A stretch of 64,000 nucleotides of DNA from Fervidobacterium pennivorans. GTDB taxonomy: Bacteria; Thermotogota; Thermotogae; Thermotogales; Fervidobacteriaceae. This document shows, in pieces, positions 1 to 7,788 of the stretch. Both the position numbers and the translations under genes were made by a program. How positions within the stretch are numbered: the stretch's first letter is position 1; each line of letters starts with the position of its first letter. The notes below the pieces were generated by a model. It had not been told where the DNA came from. It ran no database searches and was given only the letters and a program-made list of their open reading frames with translations. The stretch is from NCBI RefSeq assembly GCF_001644665.1, contig NZ_CP011393.1, positions 1,997,853 through 2,061,852 of the forward strand. The letters run 5' to 3'.

Positions 1-1
1 T

Positions 2-796
2 GTTGTGAAAAACTTTGCAACAGCACGAGGCGGAGATGTCGAAGTTGTTTCAGCAGCAGGCAAAGGAATAAAATTTATCGTCCATTTCCCAATCAAGACC
101 TTCTTGGTGAGAGTTCTCGTTGTAGAAGCTGATGAATTGCGGTTCTGCATCGATTTACAAGATATATTGGAAATCGTTAGCAAAGCGGAAATCAAAGATG
201 GACAGCTCAAGCACAAAGACAAATTGTACGATATAACCTTCAGTTGTACATTGCCACGGTTCGCAATCATTACGAAGAATAACAAAGCTCTTTTAGTGAG
301 CAATTTAATAGGCATCTTCGATGGGCAGGTTTCTAATGAAAGCTATGACATGATAAAAGGTTTCGTAAAGAATATCTTTGTCTATCCTTTGCCAATAATA
401 TCACCGGAGCAATTCCTTAAACTCCAGAAACCTTCGGAAAAAGTCCGCAAAGTCTTGGTTATAGACGATTCTGTGGTAACAAGAACTATACTCGGAAAAT
501 TCTTAGTAAACTTTGGTTACACCGTTTTCGAGGCGGAAAATGGAACTGAAGGCATTGAAATATTTAAAAAGGAAAACCCGGATGTTATTGTATGCGATGT
601 TGAAATGCCTGGCATTGATGGCTTTGAAACAACAAGGAGAATAAGGGAGCTAAACAAGAACGTGCCGATAATAATCTTTAGCACTCTTACAAGTGAACAA
701 CTCTCTAAGGGATTAGAAGTCGGAGCGAACGCGTACCTTTCAAAAGATGAACCACCTGAAAGATTGGTACGTTTGATTGAAAGGTTTATCCAGTAA
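2..796 (+). CDS. CheA-type histidine kinase / response regulator hybrid, C-terminal part (cut by window edge)
   Basis: This is the 3' end of a longer gene; the frame is open to the first base, so no start is visible. The first ~30 residues (VVKNF...GGDVEVVSAAGKGIKF) match the last part of a CheA HATPase domain. Residues ~33-140 resemble a shortened CheW-like (P5) domain. Residues ~148-263 are a complete receiver domain with the acidic pair in VIDDS, phospho-acceptor Asp in VIVCDVEMPG, the switch region IIFST and Lys in YLSKD. A kinase with its own receiver is typical of hybrid CheA proteins of alternative chemosensory systems (family knowledge). No cheW gene follows in the visible part of the cluster. 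The family call is firm; the signal and output are unknown. Confidence 0.85.
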   Translation, partial: VVKNFATARGGDVEVVSAAGKGIKFIVHFPIKTFLVRVLVVEADELRFCIDLQDILEIVSKAEIKDGQLKHKDKLYDITFSCTLPRFAIITKNNKALLVSNLIGIFDGQVSNESYDMIKGFVKNIFVYPLPIISPEQFLKLQKPSEKVRKVLVIDDSVVTRTILGKFLVNFGYTVFEAENGTEGIEIFKKENPDVIVCDVEMPGIDGFETTRRIRELNKNVPIIIFSTLTSEQLSKGLEVGANAYLSKDEPPERLVRLIERFIQ

Positions 797-956
797 TGTT
801 TAAAACTGTGAGAAATTGTTGGGAAAAGGAAAATGTGAGAATTTCCGCGTGCAAGTTCTTGAACATCGTAGATTCTCAGCAAAGGACTAAAATAACTAAT
901 ATGAATTACCTTTGCGATATCTTAAATCATAATTCGTTCAATCAGGAGAATGTTAT

Positions 957-1550
957 ATGGCAAATGCAAAGAAAGTAATTATCGTCGGTTCAGCAGGAAG
1001 TCCTTCGCAAGCTGTTGAGATACTAAAACTCGGTGAGAAATTGAATTTTCCTGTCATAGTTAATATTCATTTTACAAGTAGTGCAATAGAAACTTTTGCA
1101 CAGCATATACGTTCTGAAACAAATCAAAAAGTCACAATAGTAAAAGGACCTGTTTTCTTAGAACCTGGAGTATACATACCAGAAGGCGGAAAAGACTTGA
1201 TTTTTCTAGGCAGTAATGCCGTTACTGTTGTTGATGAAACCACTTCAAAAGAAACGATTCATCCTTCCATATCTATTCTGTTCAGTTCAATGAAGAAATT
1301 CGCCAATAAAGATTTCGTAGTAATAGTCCTTGGCGGGTTAGGGGGCGATGGTGCAGAACATGTTAGTGAGCTGAAAAAGAAAGGTGTCTATTTCATAATA
1401 GAAAGAACCCCGAAATTTCCATACCTCCCTGAAAATATTGCTAAACAACTTGGAGAGCGGTACGAAAAACTGGAGATTGAAAAAATAAGGGAAATGCTTA
1501 AAATGTTTAACGCTGAGGCAAAACAACAAACAAAAGACACCAACGCATGA
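957..1550 (+). CDS. CheB-like methylesterase domain protein, nucleophile apparently lost
   Basis: A 197-residue stand-alone CheB catalytic domain without a receiver. The start is ATG behind AGGAGA with 7-base spacing. The family triad is Ser-His-Asp. Here the His (NIHFTSS, residue ~38) and Asp (LGGLGGDGAEH, residue ~140) motifs are recognisable. The N-terminal nucleophile motif, usually GxSTGG, reads VGSAGSPSQ, so the aligned Ser position is Ala, with Ser residues on either side. Either a neighbouring Ser works or the protein is a non-catalytic homolog. It lies between a CheA hybrid and a REC protein, so a role in the same receptor-adaptation system is inferred. About 160 bases between the kinase stop and this start contain only a weak 60-codon frame without a ribosome site. 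Confidence 0.7.
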   Translation: MANAKKVIIVGSAGSPSQAVEILKLGEKLNFPVIVNIHFTSSAIETFAQHIRSETNQKVTIVKGPVFLEPGVYIPEGGKDLIFLGSNAVTVVDETTSKETIHPSISILFSSMKKFANKDFVVIVLGGLGGDGAEHVSELKKKGVYFIIERTPKFPYLPENIAKQLGERYEKLEIEKIREMLKMFNAEAKQQTKDTNA

Positions 1551-1587
1551 AAAGTTAAAAAAATAAGGGTAAAGGTGGTGACAATAA

Positions 1588-2898
1588 GTGAAAAAGGTTC
1601 TTGTTGTTGATGATTCTGCAGTTTGGAGAACCTATTTACAAAACCTTCTGGAAATTCACGGATACGCCGTTGAGGTTGCGAAAGACGGACTTGAAGGACT
1701 TAATAGATTTTTTTCTTTCCTTCCTGATACTGTTATCGTAGATTACGTGATGCCAAAATTAAATGGTGTCCATTTCACACGATTTATCAGGAGCTTTAGT
1801 ACATTTAAAAATGTTGGAATAATGATTCTCACAGGCGCTGAAGAAACTATAAACCCATTCTGGGCAAAGAAAAGTGGTGCTAACGCTTTTTTGAAAAAGA
1901 CAGCATCACAAAGTGAAATAGAAAGAACGGTTTTAGAATTCGTAGCTAAACCATTCTCCATGGAATGGTCGAGAGAGCTTTACGCACTTCACATTGAGCC
2001 ATTCGGAGAACTTGTTGATATACTTGAAGAAAGCCTTCGTGATTCAACTATAACAAAAGAAATTCTTCAACTTTCCGAGTACATTTACGACGAAAAACTG
2101 GTAATGAAGAAAATATACAACCTATTCACGGAGCTGTTTGAGTTTGATAACTTTTACGCTTGCGTCTCGACATACTCACATGCACGAGTTTATGCATTTG
2201 GAAACAAAGAGCTCTCAAATCCCAATTCGGTTTTCGAGAAAGCGAAAGAAATTAGATTCTTTAGTTATTTTAAATACATTGATGTTTACTATGAAGATAC
2301 GGAACGAAAGATAGAAAATGCTATAGGGGAAGTGATAACAAGAAAAGAAGAACCTATAGGTTTCATAATCATAGAAAATCCAAAAGTTCCAGAGGTTGCC
2401 GAAAGAATTCTTGCTCTTGCAAATTACAGTATCTCGCTGATTTTTGACCTGATAAACTATCATAAGCTACTCGGAAGTCAGAAAGAATTAGAAGAGATAA
2501 CCGGGGCTTACGACAGGCATGCGATAACTGGAAAAATAGTAAATTTAATCGATTTCTCAAAACGGAACCAACTGCCGCTTTCATTTGTCAGTATTAAGTT
2601 GCTAAACTTAAGAAAACTCTACACTTCGAAAGGCACAGATTACACAAACCAACTGCTGAGAACCTTCGTCAAATTCCTTGAAGAGCAACTTTCCGATACT
2701 ATCGCGAGGATAGAATTAGGCAAGTTCTTGGCTGTAATACTTGGAAAAAACGTAACACCAGTTCAAAAACAGTTAGAGTCATTCCAAATTATCTTTAATG
2801 AATCTGAAGAATATAAGAACTTAAAAGAAATTGAAGTGGAAACGAACCTATTTGTTTGGAATGGCGAAAGTGTCGGTGAAATCCTTGAGAAGTTGTAG
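1588..2898 (+). CDS. Response regulator: receiver domain plus degenerate GGDEF domain
   Basis: The start is GTG at 1588, preceded by AAAGGTGGTG. Residues 1-120 form a receiver domain: VVDDS, phospho-acceptor Asp in VIVDYVMPK, Thr in MILTGA and Lys in FLKKT. Residues ~135-290 form a linker region that may be GAF-like (region with YACVSTYSHARVYAFG and GFIIIENP). Residues ~300-436 have the fold pattern of a GGDEF domain beginning GAYDRHAITGKI, but the signature is replaced by ARIELGKFLAVIL, so the GGDEF residues are gone and cyclase activity is not expected. Such degenerate domains usually bind nucleotides or partner proteins (family knowledge). Its place between cheB-like and receptor genes suggests it is the output of the cluster. 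Confidence 0.75.
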   Translation: MKKVLVVDDSAVWRTYLQNLLEIHGYAVEVAKDGLEGLNRFFSFLPDTVIVDYVMPKLNGVHFTRFIRSFSTFKNVGIMILTGAEETINPFWAKKSGANAFLKKTASQSEIERTVLEFVAKPFSMEWSRELYALHIEPFGELVDILEESLRDSTITKEILQLSEYIYDEKLVMKKIYNLFTELFEFDNFYACVSTYSHARVYAFGNKELSNPNSVFEKAKEIRFFSYFKYIDVYYEDTERKIENAIGEVITRKEEPIGFIIIENPKVPEVAERILALANYSISLIFDLINYHKLLGSQKELEEITGAYDRHAITGKIVNLIDFSKRNQLPLSFVSIKLLNLRKLYTSKGTDYTNQLLRTFVKFLEEQLSDTIARIELGKFLAVILGKNVTPVQKQLESFQIIFNESEEYKNLKEIEVETNLFVWNGESVGEILEKL

Positions 2899-2942
2899 CA
2901 AAAAATAGACAGGTTATTAAACTTACAAGGAGGGAACAGAGA

Positions 2943-4208
2943 ATGAAGAAGGTATGGCGGCTTTCTTGGAGTTACGCACTGACCGTTTCACTGTTCGTTA
3001 TAGCATGGAGTAGTATATTGCTTACGATAATTATTCCACGTGTCAACAAAATAGTCGAACAAGTGAGCACGAAATCCTTCTTGCAAGAAGTCGTTTCAAT
3101 CACAAATGCAGGCGTCTCACAAAAAGTCTTTGAAAGAGAACCAACTTTTGGTTATTACTATCTCATCGATGAAAACGGCATAACTGTTGAACACACAGAT
3201 AAGCAAAAGGTAGGCTTGGATGTTAGGAAAGCTGTTCCTGGTCTGTTTGAGTATATACAGTCAAATAAGGTTGGAATCTACTCGTACACATACCAAGGTG
3301 TTAAACGATACGTCGCTTTTGCTTTCGATGGAAAATACTATTTAGCTCATGCTGCTCGCCATGATGAACTATATGGTGAACTTGCAAGTTTCCTTTCAAG
3401 CTTTTTCAAATTCATTGTTCCAATACTTATCGTACTTACCTTTGTAGCTGGCTTTTTCGTTGCGGAATTACTTCTGAAAAGGCAGAGGTATCAACTTCAA
3501 GTTTCAAACAACCTTGTGAGAAATATCTCAGAAAATATCATTCATACATTCTCGTCTGTTTCTGAAATCAAGGCTATGGCTGAAAACACAGAAGGAGCAG
3601 CAACTCAGTTAGACCGTTCTCTTGAAGAGTTTGCCGCATATTTAGAAGAAAGTCGTGCAGAAACCGAGACAACAATCAACGGTCTCAACGAGTTCACCAA
3701 CACCATCGAACAGATTACCGAATACACTTCAAAACTCGCTATGCTTACGGAATCTCTTGGAAAACTAACCGATAAGATAACAGACATTTCAGATAGTATA
3801 ACCGTTTTAGCAATAAACGTATCTATCGAAACAAGCAAACAGAACATTGATAGAGAAGGTTTATCAAGGATTGCTGAGATGATTATGGAACTATCCAATT
3901 CTGCACGCAATCTTGCAAAAGAGGGTAGACAGTCACTTGAAAACGTAGAAAACATCGTTACATCAACAACGCTTATAACAGAAAAAATCACCAAAAGACT
4001 AACTTCAGTAAGAGAATCACTCAATACTATCCTGCAAGTATCACAAGCATCTACAACGAACGTTGAGAAAATAGTGAACGCATCTAGGACTGCACACGAA
4101 GCAGTTGAGGAGTTGTACTCTGGAATAGAACAACTGGAAGAAGCAATCTCCAACATAAAAGATGAAATTGAAAGATTCAAAGCAGAACTGGAAAGGTTTG
4201 TTATTTAA
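2943..4208 (+). CDS. Divergent methyl-accepting chemotaxis-type receptor
   Basis: A 421-residue membrane receptor with a strong ribosome site AAGGAGGG. A transmembrane helix at ~10-32 is followed by an extracytoplasmic region of ~130 residues with a Cache-like pattern (GYYYLIDENGI, VAFAFDGKYYLAHAA). A second helix lies at ~155-178, then a long helical cytoplasmic region. The signalling tip of MCPs ([17 protein letters not shown] followed by [10 protein letters not shown]) is altered here to ITVLAINVSIETSKQN and REGLSRIAEMI. Asn, Ile and Glu of the CheA/CheW contact surface are kept, but the second strand is hardly recognisable. No HAMP domain is obvious. It is probably the dedicated receptor for the neighbouring CheA hybrid, not part of the main flagellar array (inference). 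Confidence 0.75.
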   Translation: MKKVWRLSWSYALTVSLFVIAWSSILLTIIIPRVNKIVEQVSTKSFLQEVVSITNAGVSQKVFEREPTFGYYYLIDENGITVEHTDKQKVGLDVRKAVPGLFEYIQSNKVGIYSYTYQGVKRYVAFAFDGKYYLAHAARHDELYGELASFLSSFFKFIVPILIVLTFVAGFFVAELLLKRQRYQLQVSNNLVRNISENIIHTFSSVSEIKAMAENTEGAATQLDRSLEEFAAYLEESRAETETTINGLNEFTNTIEQITEYTSKLAMLTESLGKLTDKITDISDSITVLAINVSIETSKQNIDREGLSRIAEMIMELSNSARNLAKEGRQSLENVENIVTSTTLITEKITKRLTSVRESLNTILQVSQASTTNVEKIVNASRTAHEAVEELYSGIEQLEEAISNIKDEIERFKAELERFVI

Positions 4209-4229
4209 TTATTTTTAGGGGGAAATTGA

Positions 4230-4871
4230 ATGGACGAACAAGCAAAAAACATGGAGCATCACGGTGAATATGTGTTCTTCGAATATTCTCCAGTTTTCAG
4301 ACGCATGGCTATTCTCCAAGCTTTGTCAGAAGGTATAACAAAACATTCTGAATTAGCCTTGAAATCAGGGATCGTGCCTTCACTTGTGAATAAATACTTG
4401 AAGGACTTCGAGAAAGAAGGGTTAGTCGAAAAGGTAAATAGAACCTACAAATTAACTAACACAGGACTTATTCGGTTAAACTATCTGAGACTGGGTTACC
4501 TATCAGAAATTGCACAGATGTATAAGAATATCGAACTCAAGTTCGCAGACATCTTCCTGAAAATCGCTGGCAAAAGGGACCTATGTATCTACGGAGCAGG
4601 TGTTGTGGGCAAATTGTTGGTGCATTTAATTTCAACAAGGCAATCCCACAACATCGTTGCCTTCCTGGATGAGGATGAAAAAAAGATTGGAACCAAGATT
4701 GAGGGCATAGTTGTTTTACCTCTTGAAACAAGGATTTCAGCCGATGCTTACCTTGTTGCTTCATTCAAAAATGGCGAAATAATGGCAAAAAAGCTACTTG
4801 AACGTGGTTATAGAAACGTTTACACCATTGAATTTTCAAAAGACAAGTTAAAACTTGTGTGGAAAGGGTAA
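4230..4871 (+). CDS. Winged-helix DNA-binding domain fused to a Rossmann-like domain
   Basis: 213 residues, start ATG behind AGGGGGAAA. Residues ~20-85 look like a MarR/ArsR-type winged helix: a helix pair, a recognition-helix region around LALKSGIVPSLVNKYLKDFE and a wing ending LTNTGLIRL. Residues ~110-205 start with CIYGAGVVGKLL, a GxGxxG dinucleotide or nucleotide-binding loop, followed by VAFLDEDEKKIG. That pattern is common in Rossmann domains at the start of sugar-modification and CoA-binding proteins. It follows the receptor gene by 21 bases and precedes the next gene by 6, so it is probably cotranscribed. A redox- or ligand-responsive regulator of the cluster is possible; no specific family is recognised. 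Confidence 0.6.
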   Translation: MDEQAKNMEHHGEYVFFEYSPVFRRMAILQALSEGITKHSELALKSGIVPSLVNKYLKDFEKEGLVEKVNRTYKLTNTGLIRLNYLRLGYLSEIAQMYKNIELKFADIFLKIAGKRDLCIYGAGVVGKLLVHLISTRQSHNIVAFLDEDEKKIGTKIEGIVVLPLETRISADAYLVASFKNGEIMAKKLLERGYRNVYTIEFSKDKLKLVWKG

Positions 4872-4877
4872 TGCAAG

Positions 4878-6209
4878 ATGGAAGAAAAAGAATACTTTGA
4901 CAAACTTTTCTCAGGCATTCAGGATGATATAAAAGAGGAATTTTTAACGATAAAGCGACTGCACGAAGAAAATTTCTCAGAATACAAAGAGCAATTCACT
5001 GAAGTATTTTGGAAAGTTTACGAAGCCATTGCGCAGAAATTAGAAGAAACATCTCATATCGAACAAAAGCTTTTCATACGCCTTGGATTAGTTGACCCAA
5101 GGTATCTAACCAGAGAAGACTTAGAAAGAATCAAAGAATGCATATCATCAGCTTCAGACGACACCTTTTACTACGTTGATGAATGGCTAATTTCGGCGAA
5201 AAGCGGAAAAATACCACCATCAACCTTCGAAGAAGTCATTCAGGACCAGCAACAAGAAAAGCGCACATTCGATTACACATGGATTGAGAAAGAATACGAG
5301 AGAAAACTTTTTGAAAGGAGCATAGAGGAAGAAAAACTGAGGGACCTTGTGAAAGGTGTGCAAGGCAAAGGTCCATACACAAAGGGTGTGTATACCATAT
5401 TTGATGAGATAATTAAAAGTATTGGGAAACTCAAAAAACTGGATAACGATATAAAAACTTTGAAAGAAACCCTCGACAAAGCAAAAGAACAAACTTCATC
5501 AATTCAGCAAATACCACAAACATCGAAAGATACAACCACTTCTCTTTTTACCGAACCACAAGTAATCAGGCAGATGGTTAAAAAGGCTATTGGGAAATTG
5601 GGCATCCAATATCCAGCACTCACGACAAATTACCTAAGGGAAGTCAATTCGATATTTTCAAAGAAATACTCACTAAAACTTTTCGAGGAATTTAAATTAC
5701 TTGACCCAACAACATTGAAAAGAACGATAAAAGGAACGGAAGTTTACATGCCACCTTATGTTATTTTGGTGCCAGGTTACGGAGAAAATGGTTTTTGCTG
5801 GGAACCTATTGAAGGGGTAAATATCTACGGACGAGGTCGAATTGTCGTTCCAATCTTCTCCAGAAAAGGCACAGACCCGTTTTTCCAGGCATTCGGAGAA
5901 TACAGATGGAAATTAGAAAAAGAACTTTCGTTCGGCAGATGGATGGAAGAAGGTTTAACAGGCGAATACTACCAATACCTTCAAGAAAACAAACTGAAAG
6001 GTCAACCAGCTGAATACTTCATTAAGGATTACATAATGTGGATTTCAAAAGAATCAAACGGTATACAGAAACTCGACAAACCAGTGCGTGAAATATTCTG
6101 GCGCTACTTGCCTTTTGATGAATCCGTGAAAGAAAAACTATCAAAAGTAAGCTATGTTTACCAACAACTCTGGGAAAGGGATTTGAGAAAGAGGCAAAAA
6201 GATAAATGA
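4878..6209 (+). CDS. Protein of unknown function at the end of the chemosensory cluster
   Basis: 443 residues, no signal peptide or membrane helix. The first ~210 residues are highly charged, Glu/Lys-rich and helical, with a likely coiled coil near residues 170-205. The C-terminal half (from ~235) is a mixed domain with a conserved-looking core around LVPGYGENGFCWEP, GRGRIVVPIFSRKGTDPF and FGRWMEEGLTGEYYQYL. I do not recognise the family. It starts 6 bases after the previous stop and so belongs to the same transcription unit. Being the last gene, it is a candidate effector or scaffold of the divergent chemosensory system, but nothing in the sequence proves that. Confidence 0.6.
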   Translation: MEEKEYFDKLFSGIQDDIKEEFLTIKRLHEENFSEYKEQFTEVFWKVYEAIAQKLEETSHIEQKLFIRLGLVDPRYLTREDLERIKECISSASDDTFYYVDEWLISAKSGKIPPSTFEEVIQDQQQEKRTFDYTWIEKEYERKLFERSIEEEKLRDLVKGVQGKGPYTKGVYTIFDEIIKSIGKLKKLDNDIKTLKETLDKAKEQTSSIQQIPQTSKDTTTSLFTEPQVIRQMVKKAIGKLGIQYPALTTNYLREVNSIFSKKYSLKLFEEFKLLDPTTLKRTIKGTEVYMPPYVILVPGYGENGFCWEPIEGVNIYGRGRIVVPIFSRKGTDPFFQAFGEYRWKLEKELSFGRWMEEGLTGEYYQYLQENKLKGQPAEYFIKDYIMWISKESNGIQKLDKPVREIFWRYLPFDESVKEKLSKVSYVYQQLWERDLRKRQKDK

Positions 6210-6268
6210 AGCTATGAAAGATGTGAAATCATGAGAAAAATCGAAAGCTTAAAAAAGGGGGAGAAGTT

Positions 6269-7156
6269 GTGGCAAAGAACAAACTTTTTAGGTTTGTAGT
6301 TATTTTTGTTATCCTGCTGGCTGTCGTTTCTGCTTTGTTTTTATTTCTTAGAGAGGTTTTCTCAGGAAGACTGATTGTCAGAGACTATATCTTCCAAATT
6401 GGAAACTTTCGGCTTCGATGGTATAGTGTATGCATTGCTACTGGGATATTCACTGGCTACTTCCTTGCCAGAAGAAGACTAAAGAACTACCCTATAACCC
6501 CTGAAGACCTCGACGAGGGTTTATTCTGGGGGGTTATATTTGGAATCCTCGGAGCAAGGGTATACTATGTTGCTTTTAACTGGTCGTATTACTCGAGATA
6601 TCCTTCTGAGATATGGAAGATTTGGCATGGTGGTCTTGCGATACATGGAGCTTTTTTTGCTGCACTAATAACGATATACGTTTATTCAAAGTTGAAAAAA
6701 AGATTCAACTTTGTTCACGCTGCTGACCTTTTCACCTCCGTTCTCCCAGTTGCCCAAGCAATCGGAAGATGGGGAAATTTCTTCAATTACGAAGCCTATG
6801 GAAGACCTACTAACCTACCGTGGGGAATGTACGTTCCACCAGAAAAGAGAGTTCCTGGATTTGATATGAATACACATTTTCATCCCACATTCCTTTACGA
6901 AAGCCTTTGGGATTTGGCGGTCTTTGTAATACTATACTTCATCGTGGAAAAAAGAAAAAAACAGTTCGGAGAAACAACAGCACTTTACTTAGTTCTATAC
7001 TCCATTGGGAGATTTTGGATTGAGGGTCTAAGACTTGATAGCTTAATGGCAGGCAATCTTAGGGCGGCACAGATAGTGAGTATGATTCTTATAATCTTCG
7101 GTGCCTCGTGGTATGCATACCTAATGGGAAAAAATAAGAACGATGTTCAAAAATAA
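6269..7156 (+). CDS. lgt: Prolipoprotein diacylglyceryl transferase
   Basis: Lgt moves diacylglyceryl from phosphatidylglycerol onto the lipobox Cys of prelipoproteins in the cytoplasmic membrane, the first step of lipoprotein maturation. The 295-residue protein has an N-terminal membrane helix at ~7-27 and several further helices. It carries the signature GRWGNFFNYEAYGRPT (Arg, Asn and Glu of the family motif), HGGLAIHGAFF (active-site His region) and a C-terminal GRFWIEGLR. The start is GTG at 6269 behind AAAAAGGGGGAGAAG. Substrates are in this window: both fervidolysin-like proteases and both partner proteins carry lipoboxes, and lspA for the next step lies at 59.2-59.7 kb. Confidence 0.95.
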   Translation: MAKNKLFRFVVIFVILLAVVSALFLFLREVFSGRLIVRDYIFQIGNFRLRWYSVCIATGIFTGYFLARRRLKNYPITPEDLDEGLFWGVIFGILGARVYYVAFNWSYYSRYPSEIWKIWHGGLAIHGAFFAALITIYVYSKLKKRFNFVHAADLFTSVLPVAQAIGRWGNFFNYEAYGRPTNLPWGMYVPPEKRVPGFDMNTHFHPTFLYESLWDLAVFVILYFIVEKRKKQFGETTALYLVLYSIGRFWIEGLRLDSLMAGNLRAAQIVSMILIIFGASWYAYLMGKNKNDVQK

Positions 7157-7339
7157 AGCTCAAGCTCAAAAATGAACTATTTCACACAAGTTTTTTACAA
7201 TTTTAAAATTTTCTTGAACGTTTTTCGAGAATGAAAGGTCTAAATTTATGGAAAAGATATCCAAAGAGTTTCTTTACATTAGGTGTAGATTTAAAGGCGG
7301 GGTCTCCATCTTGTGGTAGCTCAGTTAAGGGGGGATTGT

Positions 7340-7714
7340 ATGGAGAGCAGAGAAAAGATGTTAAGTTATGTAAAGTATGAACATGAACTTGAGACAGAAT
7401 ATCGCGAAAAACTTGCCGAAGCAAAGAGAAAAAGCGATGTCAGGGATGTGTTTGCAGAGTTTATTATAAAGCTTCTCAGGAAGATTAATCCAGACATCCC
7501 CGCTTCGCTACAAGAACAAATCCGTTTTGATGAAAAGGAATTCCAGTTTGAATTCGTTAATGAGCTCAAAAAAGTTGTAGATGAACTTTCGGAAGGAAGC
7601 GATTTAAGAGCGATAATAAACAGAATGTATGAGGCAGCAAGTCACAGATATAAAAAAATTGAACACGACGAAAATCTTGACTACTTTAGGATTGGTAACA
7701 ATGCAAAAAAATAA
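7340..7714 (+). CDS. Small conserved-looking helical protein of unknown function
   Basis: Start chosen at ATG 7340, which follows AAGGGGGGATTGT; an upstream GTG at 7313 has no ribosome site. The 124-residue product is charged and almost entirely helical (EHELETEYREKLAEAKRKS, then FAEFIIKLLRKINPDIP), with no signal peptide, cysteines or metal motif. I do not recognise it. It is followed by a strong intrinsic terminator and separated from lgt by ~180 bases, so it appears to be a single-gene unit. Codon use resembles its neighbours. Confidence 0.6.
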   Translation: MESREKMLSYVKYEHELETEYREKLAEAKRKSDVRDVFAEFIIKLLRKINPDIPASLQEQIRFDEKEFQFEFVNELKKVVDELSEGSDLRAIINRMYEAASHRYKKIEHDENLDYFRIGNNAKK

Positions 7715-7751
7715 ATTTCTCCCCCTCCCCATCCCCCAGTAAAAGACATTG

Positions 7752-7787
7752 TCCCGTGTGTTGGACTCCAACACACGGGAATTTTTT
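7752..7787 (+). terminator. Intrinsic terminator after the small unknown gene
   Basis: A perfect inverted repeat (TCCCGTGTGTTGGA at 7752-7765, complement at 7767-7780) is followed directly by ATTTTTT on the plus strand. It lies between convergent genes. On the minus strand the hairpin is not followed by a U tract, so it mainly serves the plus-strand gene. Confidence 0.85.
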
Positions 7788-7788
7788 C

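Noticed and set aside
796..978. 60-codon frame between the CheA hybrid and the CheB-like gene
   Set aside because: No ribosome site, overlaps the cheB-like start, no recognisable protein features.
3605..4180. 191-codon antisense frame within the receptor gene
   Set aside because: Ser/Val/Ile-rich composition is the mirror of the coiled coil on the other strand; no ribosome site.
7157..7339. Riboswitch-like leader before the small unknown gene
   Set aside because: No convincing conserved stem or terminator could be drawn; the gap is AT-rich without structure.
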